Positions 1 to 7,903 of a DNA stretch of 64,000 bases are shown here, piece by piece. The notes beneath the pieces are model-generated. The model had not been told where the DNA came from and searched no databases. It was given only the letters and a program-made list of their open reading frames with translations. Source of the DNA: Alphaproteobacteria bacterium (GTDB lineage Bacteria > Pseudomonadota > Alphaproteobacteria > CAAGCB01 > CAG-977); the NCBI GenBank assembly GCA_900768845.1, contig CAAGEK010000012.1, forward strand, positions 1 through 64,000, in the 5' to 3' direction. Position numbers and translations under genes: made by a program. Numbering within the stretch: the first letter of the stretch is position 1; the number at the start of each line of letters is the position of its first letter.

Positions 1-2
1 AG

Positions 3-1563
3 TCTTTACTTTGCTTCTTCTTAGGGCTTGCGTTCCTGCCAGTTCCAGCATCGGCAATTGAACACTTGCCCCCCCCCCTTACACCTTTTAAGTGATTCCG
101 ATTCTTTTACCGTCGCTACAGTTCAAAAGCTCGGGCTGGCTCCGGATGCACTTGCTTTAAAACCCAAAAAACGCATTTCCGGCGACGACAAATTAGATCA
201 TAAGCCTTTTAATCCGCAATATTGCTCCAAAGGATACGAGTACGACGAAGTATCGGGTCGGTGTATCAAAATCAATATTTGCGATACAAAACCTTGCAAA
301 ACCTCTACTTTTCCGATATGCAAATCCGTTGACGGCGTGAACTATTCTTGCGAGTGCACGGCGACTTCGTGCGGAGCGGGAAAGTCTTGTGAAGGCGGCG
401 TGTGTGAAAATTGCGTCAAAGGCGTCAAATGCAACTGTCCGGGCGGCCAAGTGTCCGACGGCAACGGAAGATGCTACACGCCGAACGACGCTTGCAACCC
501 CAATCCTTGTCCGAGTGAAACGCCGTCCTGTTCGGCTTTGGACGAAAAGCAATACAGCTGCAGTTGTACTTCCGGATCTTGCCCTGACGGCAAAAAGTGC
601 TCTGACATGGCGTGTCAAAACTGCACGGCGGGAGACGACTGCGGCTGTTCCTCTTCGGGCAAAGAAGCGGACGGCAACGGCGGATGCAAGTGTCCGGGGA
701 TCAAAGTGTCCAACGGATACGGCGGATGCAGGTGTCCGGACGGATATATTTCTGACGGGCGCGGAGGCTGTGAAATCGAAGACCCGTGTGCGAACAAAAG
801 CTGTGCAAAAGCAAAAAAATGCGATCCTGATACAGGAGATTGTATAAATTGTCCTCTCGGTGAAGACTGCGGATGTTTCGATGATGATGCATTTGCAAAC
901 GGTCAAGGGGTATGCCAACCGAATAATCCGTGCAAAGACATTACTTGTCCATCAGGACGATATTGCAATAAAGGTAGCTGTGTTAATTACAGCTGTGGCA
1001 ACGGAGGATATCTAAATGCCAAAGAAATCGGCATTACACGTCCTGTTTGTTCAACTTTATCCGAATGGCAAATCATCACCACGGGAACATCCGGAGGAGA
1101 AACGTGTTATGCTTGTGTCTGCAAAGGAGCAACTTTTGGTGGCGGCGGGTGTTGCAGTGGCGGAAAAGTAACTTGCGGGGGAGAAGAAGGGCCGTGCAGG
1201 GAATGTTGCAATAACAGCACAAACAGCTGTGGTTCGGGAAAGAAATGTTCCGACTATAAGTGCATTAACTGTCCTGAAGGAGAGACGTGTTTTTGCCCTG
1301 ACGGTAAAGTTGCTGACGGCAAAGGAGGATGCAAAGGATCATGTTCAACCAACGCGGATTGCTCGGGTTCGCGTGTATGCAAAAACGGTCTTTGCGTTCT
1401 TGAACTTACCCCGATAGACGGTTGTCCTTCCGGTACTCAACTGTGCGGCATGGACTATTGCTGTCCCACGGACAAATCGTGCAGTTATTATTTGCAGAAC
1501 ATGAGTTCCGGAACAGGGTATATGTGTTTGATGAAAAACGTGGATGCCGTAGTTCAAAATTAG
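3..1563 (+). CDS. Secreted cysteine-rich EGF-like repeat protein; reading frame broken at a C10 tract
   Basis: The long frame runs to the stop at 1561-1563 and encodes about 490 residues packed with Cys-rich modules. These include repeats of the form C-P-x-G-x-x-x-x-x-G-x-G-G-C, like EGF or delta-ligand modules, so an extracellular, disulfide-bonded surface or adhesive protein is likely. In this frame the N-terminus is not a signal peptide. One frame over (codons from base 3) the DNA encodes a good signal peptide tail, ending LPVPASA before IEH, which then runs into the C tract at 69-78 and stops at 93-95. Removing one C (or adding two) joins signal peptide and body. The true start lies left of the window. 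The organism can either switch the gene by slippage or this copy is broken; a homopolymer sequencing error is the alternative. The exact family is not recognised. Confidence 0.7.
69..78 (+). repeat. Homopolymeric C10 tract within the signal-peptide junction
   Basis: Ten consecutive C residues sit just after the signal peptidase site of the Cys-rich protein. At length 10 the signal peptide frame stops at 93-95; at length 9 or 12 it would continue into the Cys-rich body. Such tracts slip during replication and are typical of contingency loci. Confidence 0.75.
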
Positions 1564-1667
1564 CATAACCTGCAAGAAATCCCACGCGTAAAAACGGGGG
1601 ATTTTTTCCAAATAAGAACGGATGAAATTGAATCCGAATCGTTTCTGAGAGATTGCATTTAAAAATA

Positions 1668-1697
1668 AAAAAAGCCCTTCCTGTGAAGGGCTTTTTT
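1668..1697. terminator. Bidirectional intrinsic terminator
   Basis: GCCCTTC (1674-1680) pairs with GAAGGGC (1685-1691) around a 4-nt loop. An A-run flanks it on the left and a T-run on the right, so it can stop the Cys-rich gene (plus) and the flavodiiron gene (minus), which converge here. Confidence 0.8.
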
Positions 1698-1716
1698 GCG
1701 CTGTTGTACAAATACC

Positions 1717-2886
1717 TTATTTAATAACGCGTTCCGCCGCCGATTTCAAACCGGCCAAAGTTTCGGACGTCGGGCGATAATTAATGCTGACGCACGGCTC
1801 GGGAACATCCCACCCCATCGATTTCACCACGTTTTCGATTTCCGCGGTAACGCCTTTCTTCCAACCGTAAGAACCGAAGCAGAAAGCCGTCTTGTTTTTA
1901 AACGCCAGCCCTTTCATATAGTAAACAAAAGAAGCCATCGTCGGCAAAATGCCGGAATTCAATGTCGGAGAACCGAACGCCACATATTTCGCTTCGACAA
2001 TATCGTTGATAACGTCGGATTCTTCGGAATGTTTCAAAGAACACAACTTGACTTTCAACCCTTTTTCCGCCCAAGCGCAAGCAACCGTCCGTGCCATTTC
2101 CTCCGTCGATCCCCACATGGAATCGTAAACGACGACGGCACGGTCTTCTTCGCATCCGTAAGACGACCATTTAACATACTTCGCAACGATTTCCGGAATA
2201 TGTTTGCGCCAGATGACTCCATGACTGGGAGCGATCGTTTCAATGTCCAAAGACGAAGCCGCCTCCAAGACCTTTTGCACCTGAGCCCCGTACGGCATCA
2301 CAATGTTTCCGTAATACTTTTTGGCTTCGTCAAAGATAATGTCCGAATTCTCATCGTCAAAAATTTCTTCGGAAGCGTAATGTTGACCGAAAGCATCATT
2401 CGGGAACAAAATTTTTTCATCCGCCATATACGTCATCATCGAATCCGGCCAATGAACCATCGGCATCAAAGTGAAAGCCAGCGTATGTTTTCCGATGTTC
2501 AACGTATCGCCCGTTTTGACCGTTTGAATCTTCCAAGCCGACGTGTCGTAATGCATTCCCAAACCCCGTTCGCCGGCCGCCGGACAATACATGGTCGCAT
2601 TTTTCGCTGTGGCCATAACCGCCGGCAAAGCTCCCGAATGATCCATTTCAACGTGATTGCACACAACGACGTCAATCTTTGCGGGATCGACGACCGATGC
2701 GATTTTTTGCATCATCAAATCTGTAAACGGAGCCTTCACCCCGTCAATCAACGTAATCTTTTCATCCACAATCAGATAAGCGTTATACGTCGATCCGCGG
2801 GAAGTGCTGTATCCGTGAAATTCGCGCAAGTTCCAATCCTTGACGCCGACCCAATAAATTCCGGATTTGATTTCAACAGCTTTCAT
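1717..2886 (-). CDS. fprA: Flavodiiron protein (A-type flavoprotein, FprA/ROO family)
   Basis: This cytoplasmic enzyme of 389 aa reduces O2 to water, or NO to N2O, with electrons from rubredoxin or another carrier. It is typical of anaerobes and microaerophiles. The N-terminal metallo-beta-lactamase-like domain carries the di-iron ligands H78-x-E80-x-D82-H83, then H145, D164 and H222. From about residue 250 a flavodoxin domain begins, with an FMN phosphate loop near YDSMWGSTEE. There is no rubredoxin or extra C-terminal domain, so this is the short class A form. ATG at 2886 is chosen because GGAAAGGTGAAGG lies just upstream; a GTG nine bases earlier overlaps that site. It is transcribed alone. 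Substrate preference (O2 or NO) cannot be read from the sequence. Confidence 0.93.
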   Translation of the reverse strand: MKAVEIKSGIYWVGVKDWNLREFHGYSTSRGSTYNAYLIVDEKITLIDGVKAPFTDLMMQKIASVVDPAKIDVVVCNHVEMDHSGALPAVMATAKNATMYCPAAGERGLGMHYDTSAWKIQTVKTGDTLNIGKHTLAFTLMPMVHWPDSMMTYMADEKILFPNDAFGQHYASEEIFDDENSDIIFDEAKKYYGNIVMPYGAQVQKVLEAASSLDIETIAPSHGVIWRKHIPEIVAKYVKWSSYGCEEDRAVVVYDSMWGSTEEMARTVACAWAEKGLKVKLCSLKHSEESDVINDIVEAKYVAFGSPTLNSGILPTMASFVYYMKGLAFKNKTAFCFGSYGWKKGVTAEIENVVKSMGWDVPEPCVSINYRPTSETLAGLKSAAERVIK

Positions 2887-2959
2887 TTCCTTCACCTTTC
2901 CATAATAAGACTATGGTTTTCATAGCACATTCCGTTTTTTTTAGCCATACACAAAAAAG

Positions 2960-5158
2960 CTAGTATCCCTGATCCGCCAAAGACACGGCTCTGTCGTACG
3001 ATTTTTCGACGGACATTTCTTCCGGCGGCAACTTGTCCTCTTCATTGCGTTTGTTATAAATCGCGGGAGGCAGGAACGGAGCTTCGGGAAGTTTGGCTTT
3101 TTTGGCCATGACGCGATCGTTGAAATAAAACGGCGTTTTCAACTTGACCGGATGATGATGGTTTTTCTGGATAAGGGCGTATTGCGTCCCGAACGGCATA
3201 TTCAACATTCCCGGAACGCCGATGACGGCATCGCCGACGACGCCGTAGTTCAGATTGTATTCAAACGGATTCGTATCGACTCCCCAACCTTCCTGACGGC
3301 TGGTGGATACGACGACTTTCGTTTGTTTTTCGATCAACCTGTCCATCCGGTCCGCTGTTTCTTCATTATTGATGCGCATCAGGATTTTTGCCCCCGCATT
3401 CCCCACAATGGTATCGACCGCACCGCCGTAACGTCCCGACAGCTCGGACAAATCGCGGCAAGTCATCAGGTAGGCATACTGTTTCGCATACCCTATCCCC
3501 ATCCCGTCCGCGACGCAGAAAGACGGGACGGCCGGATATTCATCCAAAACGTACAATAGGGGAAAAGGCCCGCAGGGCCCTTCGGAAGGGGCGAAAATCG
3601 TCAATGTTCCCGAATTCATATTCAAAAACATACTGAGCATATTCGCGGACATGGCTTCTTCGGGACCGCACAAATAGAACGTGACCGGTTCCCATTTTCC
3701 CGTTTCGGGATTTTTCATGCCGCGCTGGTCTATGCTGATGAAATCCCCCGAAGCCATACGCATACGGATTGCCGCGTTTTTAAACGGAGCCAGACCCGAC
3801 AAAGCCATCGACAGGACGGAAGACCTCTGGGTTTTCGGCAAAGCCAGAATTTGGTTCAGCTCGACCAAAGCGCGGCGGTTATAACCGTAATAGGCGGCTT
3901 CTTCTATCGTATTTTCCAAAATCTTGGCCCAGATGTCCGTTTTAAAAGCGACAGGGTCGCCCGCATCGCGGCGCGCACGAAGCTCCGCCGTGATTTCCAG
4001 TTGCATCGATGTGATAAAGTCCATCAGCATCGGAAAACTGGATTGCCGCCCGATCCACGCTTCGGGAATGGGATCCCACTTGCCGATCGGCAGATAATTT
4101 TTCAGCGTGATGTTGCCTTTGCGCAGGTTCCGGATTGCATCGCGAACTTCGGGCGTTTTTTCCATAGCGACATAATAGGTTTCCAAAACTTCCAAATCTT
4201 CGCCGTCCAGCGCGTCCTCGTAAAGCCGTTGTAAAAAGTAATCGTTCGCACGCGCCTGATCGCATTTGTCGCAAATATAGTTGATAAAGCCTTCCAATGC
4301 GGAACGTCCCGCCTTAACCCAGTACGGATCCGTCCCTTCCGGCCCGTCGCCCAACAAGAAATAAGCCAAACCGCCGATATAGGCCTGTCTGCCGGGGCAC
4401 GGCGGCGGCAAATCCCCCGCTCCCAAAGGATTCCATGTCGGCCAGAACACGCCTTCGGCCGGATTGTCCACGCCGCAAAAATTAATACGGAAAACGGGTC
4501 CCAACGACGCACGGTGTCCGGACGTTACGGGAAACAGCTCGCCTTTGGGATCGTTAATTACCAAAGACATTTTATCGGATTCGAAAATCGTCGGAATGAC
4601 GACTCCCGCCGTTTTGCCCGCCCCCGAAGCGGCGATGCACAAAACGGACATATATTCGTTCAATTTCAGCAAACGCCCTTTCCACGACCCCAAAACGCAT
4701 AAAAAGCCGTTCCACAGCCCCATTTTTTTAACATCGCGCTCGTCGGCAAGACGCCCGTTGCCCATTCCCTGCGTTTCAAAATAATACGGATTCGTCGCAA
4801 ATGCGATTAACACGCCCGTAATAAAAGAAATCATCGGCAGGGCGGGAATCCAAATCGCAAAATTGCGCAAAGGGTTTGATGCGAAATTTTGCATCCATTT
4901 GAAATAGCTTTTGACAAAGTGCATCGGGTGGTCTTTGACATAGGCGTAAAACCTTTTGACCGCATCCCACGCCTCTTGCGTAAAACCGTACTCGACCAAA
5001 TGTCCCAAAGGCATTGCGATAAAAGACAGCAAAACGGAAACGAACAACGAATAAATGACGCCGTGCGTAACCCAGTCGAACGCCTGAAAATATTCGTAAT
5101 ACTGTTCATCCTTGCGCGACGGATCGACGGGATACTGCGAATAGCGGGAAACGGCCAT
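2960..5158 (-). CDS. VirD4/TraG-type type IV secretion coupling ATPase
   Basis: The 732-aa inner-membrane ATPase belongs to the T4SS coupling family, which recruits substrates to a type IV secretion channel. Two membrane segments (about 33-57 and 99-121) precede the ATPase domain. Walker A is AASGAGKT (176-183) and Walker B is LLYVLDE (534-540) with the DEYP form seen in many VirD4 proteins. The all-alpha insertion lies between them. It is the last gene of a tight minus-strand trio, 3 bp behind the pentapeptide-repeat gene. No other T4SS component is in the window, so the apparatus must be encoded elsewhere or this pair works with an orphan system. The family call is firm; whether it serves conjugation or effector export is unknown. 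Confidence 0.88.
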   Translation of the reverse strand: MAVSRYSQYPVDPSRKDEQYYEYFQAFDWVTHGVIYSLFVSVLLSFIAMPLGHLVEYGFTQEAWDAVKRFYAYVKDHPMHFVKSYFKWMQNFASNPLRNFAIWIPALPMISFITGVLIAFATNPYYFETQGMGNGRLADERDVKKMGLWNGFLCVLGSWKGRLLKLNEYMSVLCIAASGAGKTAGVVIPTIFESDKMSLVINDPKGELFPVTSGHRASLGPVFRINFCGVDNPAEGVFWPTWNPLGAGDLPPPCPGRQAYIGGLAYFLLGDGPEGTDPYWVKAGRSALEGFINYICDKCDQARANDYFLQRLYEDALDGEDLEVLETYYVAMEKTPEVRDAIRNLRKGNITLKNYLPIGKWDPIPEAWIGRQSSFPMLMDFITSMQLEITAELRARRDAGDPVAFKTDIWAKILENTIEEAAYYGYNRRALVELNQILALPKTQRSSVLSMALSGLAPFKNAAIRMRMASGDFISIDQRGMKNPETGKWEPVTFYLCGPEEAMSANMLSMFLNMNSGTLTIFAPSEGPCGPFPLLYVLDEYPAVPSFCVADGMGIGYAKQYAYLMTCRDLSELSGRYGGAVDTIVGNAGAKILMRINNEETADRMDRLIEKQTKVVVSTSRQEGWGVDTNPFEYNLNYGVVGDAVIGVPGMLNMPFGTQYALIQKNHHHPVKLKTPFYFNDRVMAKKAKLPEAPFLPPAIYNKRNEEDKLPPEEMSVEKSYDRAVSLADQGY

Positions 5159-5161
5159 ACA

Positions 5162-6673
5162 TTATCCCCTTTGTCTTTGTTTGGCGACGCGACGGCGGCG
5201 CGGAACGATTTTCCGGATGGCCTGCTTTACATGGTATGTCATCCGGTCGGCGACTTTGGAAACTTCCTTGACCGCCGAAGCCGTTTTGGAATCCTTTTCC
5301 TCCGTTTCCACGGGATACAGAACGGGAAAGTCGTATTTGCTCGCCGGCAATTCTTCTTTGCGTCTGGGGCGGGCGAGAGGCCGTTTCATAATCCTGTCGC
5401 GTTCGGAAACGCCGTCCAAAACGACGTCCTGCAACCGTTCTTTCATTTCTTCGATGCCGGCCTGATGACGGCGGCGTTCTTTCAAAACGTCCAGTTCCGT
5501 CAATACCGGCTTTTCTTCGGTTTCTGCGGACGCCGGCTCCGCTTGTCCGGCCTGCAAGGCGGATGCGAAAACCGGAGCGGGCGCGCCGGTTTCCGGCCGT
5601 ACCGGTTGAAAAGTCGCGGGATTCTGACGGTTTACGGCGCGTTCCCGAGCCTGAATCCGCGCTTGAGCCGCTTCATATATTTCACGCTCTTCGATTTTGC
5701 GCAAGATCTCGGCTTCTTCGGCCAAGCGCGCCATTTCAGCCTGTGCCTCGCGTTCCAAAGCCTGATTCGCCCGACGTTGTTCCTTTAAAATTTCAAGATC
5801 TTCGCGTTGGGAACGGATCATATTCGCCGTCGTCAAATCGGCTCCCGCCAGATTGCCCTCCCGAATGTCCAAAGTCCGTCCCGCCGCCTGTTTAAAAGCG
5901 TATGTACCGTCCAGATACATCGGATCAATCTTGACGCCCGTCAAATTGACGCCGACCAGATTGACGCCCGCCAAATCGACGCCCGTCAGGTCGACCCCGC
6001 GCAAATCCAACCGCCGCAAATCCAGATATTTCAAATTGACCTTGCGCAAATCCAGCTTGCCTTCTTCGGCTTCGGCCTGCAGCTGTTGCATCCGCTCCAG
6101 CTCGTTCAGAGCCTTTTTGGACAGCTTCGCCCCCGCGATCAAAGCGTTTTTCAAATACGCCCCGTCCAGCAAAGCCCCTTCCAAATTCGCTCCGTCCAGA
6201 TTCGCCTCTTCCAGATTGACTCCGCGAAGATCCGCCCCCGACAAATCCGCACCGCGCAAATCGACGCCGGACAAATCCGCATTTCGCAAATCCGCCCCGC
6301 GGAGGTCTATAAAGGAAAGGCACGCCCCCGAAAAGTTGACGTTTGACAGATCCGCCCCGCCGAACGTCAGACCTTCGCTCAACCCGTCAACGACTTCAAC
6401 GGCACGCGGGTCGTCCCGCCATCCCGAAAAACGTTTTTTGTTTTCCGCCAGCGTGTCGGTAACTTTCACCCCTGCGATATACGAAGACGCGCTTTCGCTT
6501 AAATCAACGACTTTCGGCGCGGGACGCGAATGCAACGCGCTGGACGGTTTCGGAGGGATGAAATCAGGATCTTCCCCCTCCGCTCCGGATACCCCGATTT
6601 CATCCGGATCGGACGTTTCCGCCTTTTCCGGTTCGATATCGGACATCTCCCATATGTCGTTTTCGGTTTCCAT
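5162..6673 (-). CDS. Pentapeptide-repeat protein with charged tails
   Basis: The protein of 503 aa contains two blocks of A(D/N)LxG-type pentapeptide repeats in the middle, which should form right-handed quadrilateral beta-helices. A helical KKALNELERMQQL stretch separates the blocks. A long charged, coiled-coil-like region follows and the C-terminus is strongly basic (many R and K). There is no signal peptide. ATG at 6673 is chosen because GGGAAAG lies 6 bp upstream and it falls 20 bp after the previous stop; an upstream in-frame start would overlap that gene. It sits between a secreted protein and a VirD4-type ATPase with almost no spacing. A scaffold or chaperone role in secretion is inference; pentapeptide proteins have many roles. 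Confidence 0.8.
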   Translation of the reverse strand: METENDIWEMSDIEPEKAETSDPDEIGVSGAEGEDPDFIPPKPSSALHSRPAPKVVDLSESASSYIAGVKVTDTLAENKKRFSGWRDDPRAVEVVDGLSEGLTFGGADLSNVNFSGACLSFIDLRGADLRNADLSGVDLRGADLSGADLRGVNLEEANLDGANLEGALLDGAYLKNALIAGAKLSKKALNELERMQQLQAEAEEGKLDLRKVNLKYLDLRRLDLRGVDLTGVDLAGVNLVGVNLTGVKIDPMYLDGTYAFKQAAGRTLDIREGNLAGADLTTANMIRSQREDLEILKEQRRANQALEREAQAEMARLAEEAEILRKIEEREIYEAAQARIQARERAVNRQNPATFQPVRPETGAPAPVFASALQAGQAEPASAETEEKPVLTELDVLKERRRHQAGIEEMKERLQDVVLDGVSERDRIMKRPLARPRRKEELPASKYDFPVLYPVETEEKDSKTASAVKEVSKVADRMTYHVKQAIRKIVPRRRRVAKQRQRG

Positions 6674-6692
6674 GCGGTCTTTCCCGTATTTT

Positions 6693-7778
6693 TTAACGCC
6701 GCATACCGTTTGCGGACGAAGACGCCGCCCTGTTTCCGTCGTTTCCGTTCGCCGCGCCCTTTTCAAATTCGCCGACGGCTTGCTTATGCGCCCTGACGTT
6801 CCTTTTTACCGCGTCCATATTGGCAATCGGTTTCTGTTTTTGCTTTTCCATCCGCGCTCCGACAACCAAATCGGAATCCAAAAAACGCGAGGAATAGGAA
6901 ACCAACGCCGCTTCAGCCCCCGCAAGAGTGCCCACACGCGATCCGTTAATCACGGCCGACGAAAAATCAAACCCTTTCAAAGATTGACCGTTTAATGCCG
7001 CAAAAAATCCGGCGGGAACGTTCAAAGAGGAAAATTCGGCCTGATCCGCCGAAAAGATTTTGGAACGCACGATGTTGTTCAAAATCGTTTCGTTGATGAT
7101 TTTTTCCGAATGCAACCCCGAAAGCGACACCTTGTCCAAAACACCCGACCCTTTTTCCATCAGGTAAGGGAATTTTCCGCTCGCCTTCAAGCTTTCGATT
7201 TTCGTTTGTCCGATTTTAATGTCTTTGGCATTGAAAACGGGGACGTCGATTTTCGACATCAAAGCGTCCCCCGACGGGTTTTGAGGCGTTCCGCCGCGTT
7301 CGCCGATATTGAATTTGTAAAGTTCGACTTTTTCCGCCTTCAAAACATACACGCCCTTTTTCTGTCGCGCTTCGGATTTCGGCAAAACGACAAAGTCGGA
7401 AATTTTAAAGCTGTCCGTATCAACGTTATATTCGACCTTGCCGAATTTATAATCGTATCCGGCAGGCAAAAGTTTGCGAAAGTTCAGCTGAGCTTTTGCG
7501 GGAGCTTCCTTTGCAATGCTTTCCTTCGTGGGCCCCGTATAAACGAACTTCGTCGCCGTTTTTTTCTTCGGCGCGAATTTCGCTTCCTCACGTTTCACGT
7601 CCGCCGCGGTTCGCCCTTGTTTACGCGTAAAATAACGGCTGTCGTCCGCCGTATCATCGTTCCATAACGACGATTCCTCCGTCGATTGCGCGCCCGCCGC
7701 CGGTTGTGCGAAAACCTGCGGGATGTTCAGAACGGACAACGCCGTTCCCGTCAGAAAAACGGCAAATTTTCGATTCAT
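6693..7778 (-). CDS. Secreted/periplasmic protein of unknown function, first gene of the T4SS-coupling trio
   Basis: The 361-aa protein starts with a clear signal peptide ending VFA before QPAAG, so it is exported to the periplasm or beyond. The mature part is lysine-rich and then shows repeated beta-strand segments (residues about 100-300) with alternating hydrophobic pattern, and a basic, Ser/Asn-rich tail. I recognise no family. It is co-directional with and 20 bp upstream of the pentapeptide-repeat gene, so the three genes probably form one operon. It could be a secretion-associated periplasmic protein. Confidence 0.75.
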   Translation of the reverse strand: MNRKFAVFLTGTALSVLNIPQVFAQPAAGAQSTEESSLWNDDTADDSRYFTRKQGRTAADVKREEAKFAPKKKTATKFVYTGPTKESIAKEAPAKAQLNFRKLLPAGYDYKFGKVEYNVDTDSFKISDFVVLPKSEARQKKGVYVLKAEKVELYKFNIGERGGTPQNPSGDALMSKIDVPVFNAKDIKIGQTKIESLKASGKFPYLMEKGSGVLDKVSLSGLHSEKIINETILNNIVRSKIFSADQAEFSSLNVPAGFFAALNGQSLKGFDFSSAVINGSRVGTLAGAEAALVSYSSRFLDSDLVVGARMEKQKQKPIANMDAVKRNVRAHKQAVGEFEKGAANGNDGNRAASSSANGMRR

Positions 7779-7856
7779 GGAAAGCTCCCCCCTATGGCTT
7801 TACAACGCTTCTTGTTTATTTATACCAGTAAACATCCCGTTTGAGCCAGCATAAAT

Positions 7857-7889
7857 AAAAAAACCGCCGTCGAAACAGCGGTTTTTTTT
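7857..7889 (-). terminator. Intrinsic terminator of pepN
   Basis: On the minus strand ACCGC and GCGGT form a hairpin with A-run before and T-run after, beginning about 15 bp past the pepN stop at 7904. Confidence 0.8.
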
Positions 7890-7903
7890 CTGACGGGCGA
7901 ACC

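Noticed and set aside
193..918. Minus-strand frame opposite the Cys-rich protein
   Set aside because: Valine/arginine-rich shadow of a repeat gene with biased codon use.
1696..2925. Long plus-strand frame opposite the flavodiiron gene
   Set aside because: Shadow of fprA with no motif or ribosome site.
5162..6673. Idea that the pentapeptide-repeat protein is a gyrase-protecting (Qnr/MfpA-like) factor
   Set aside because: Its long charged tails and place beside a VirD4-type gene differ from the short Qnr proteins, and pentapeptide repeats alone are not enough.
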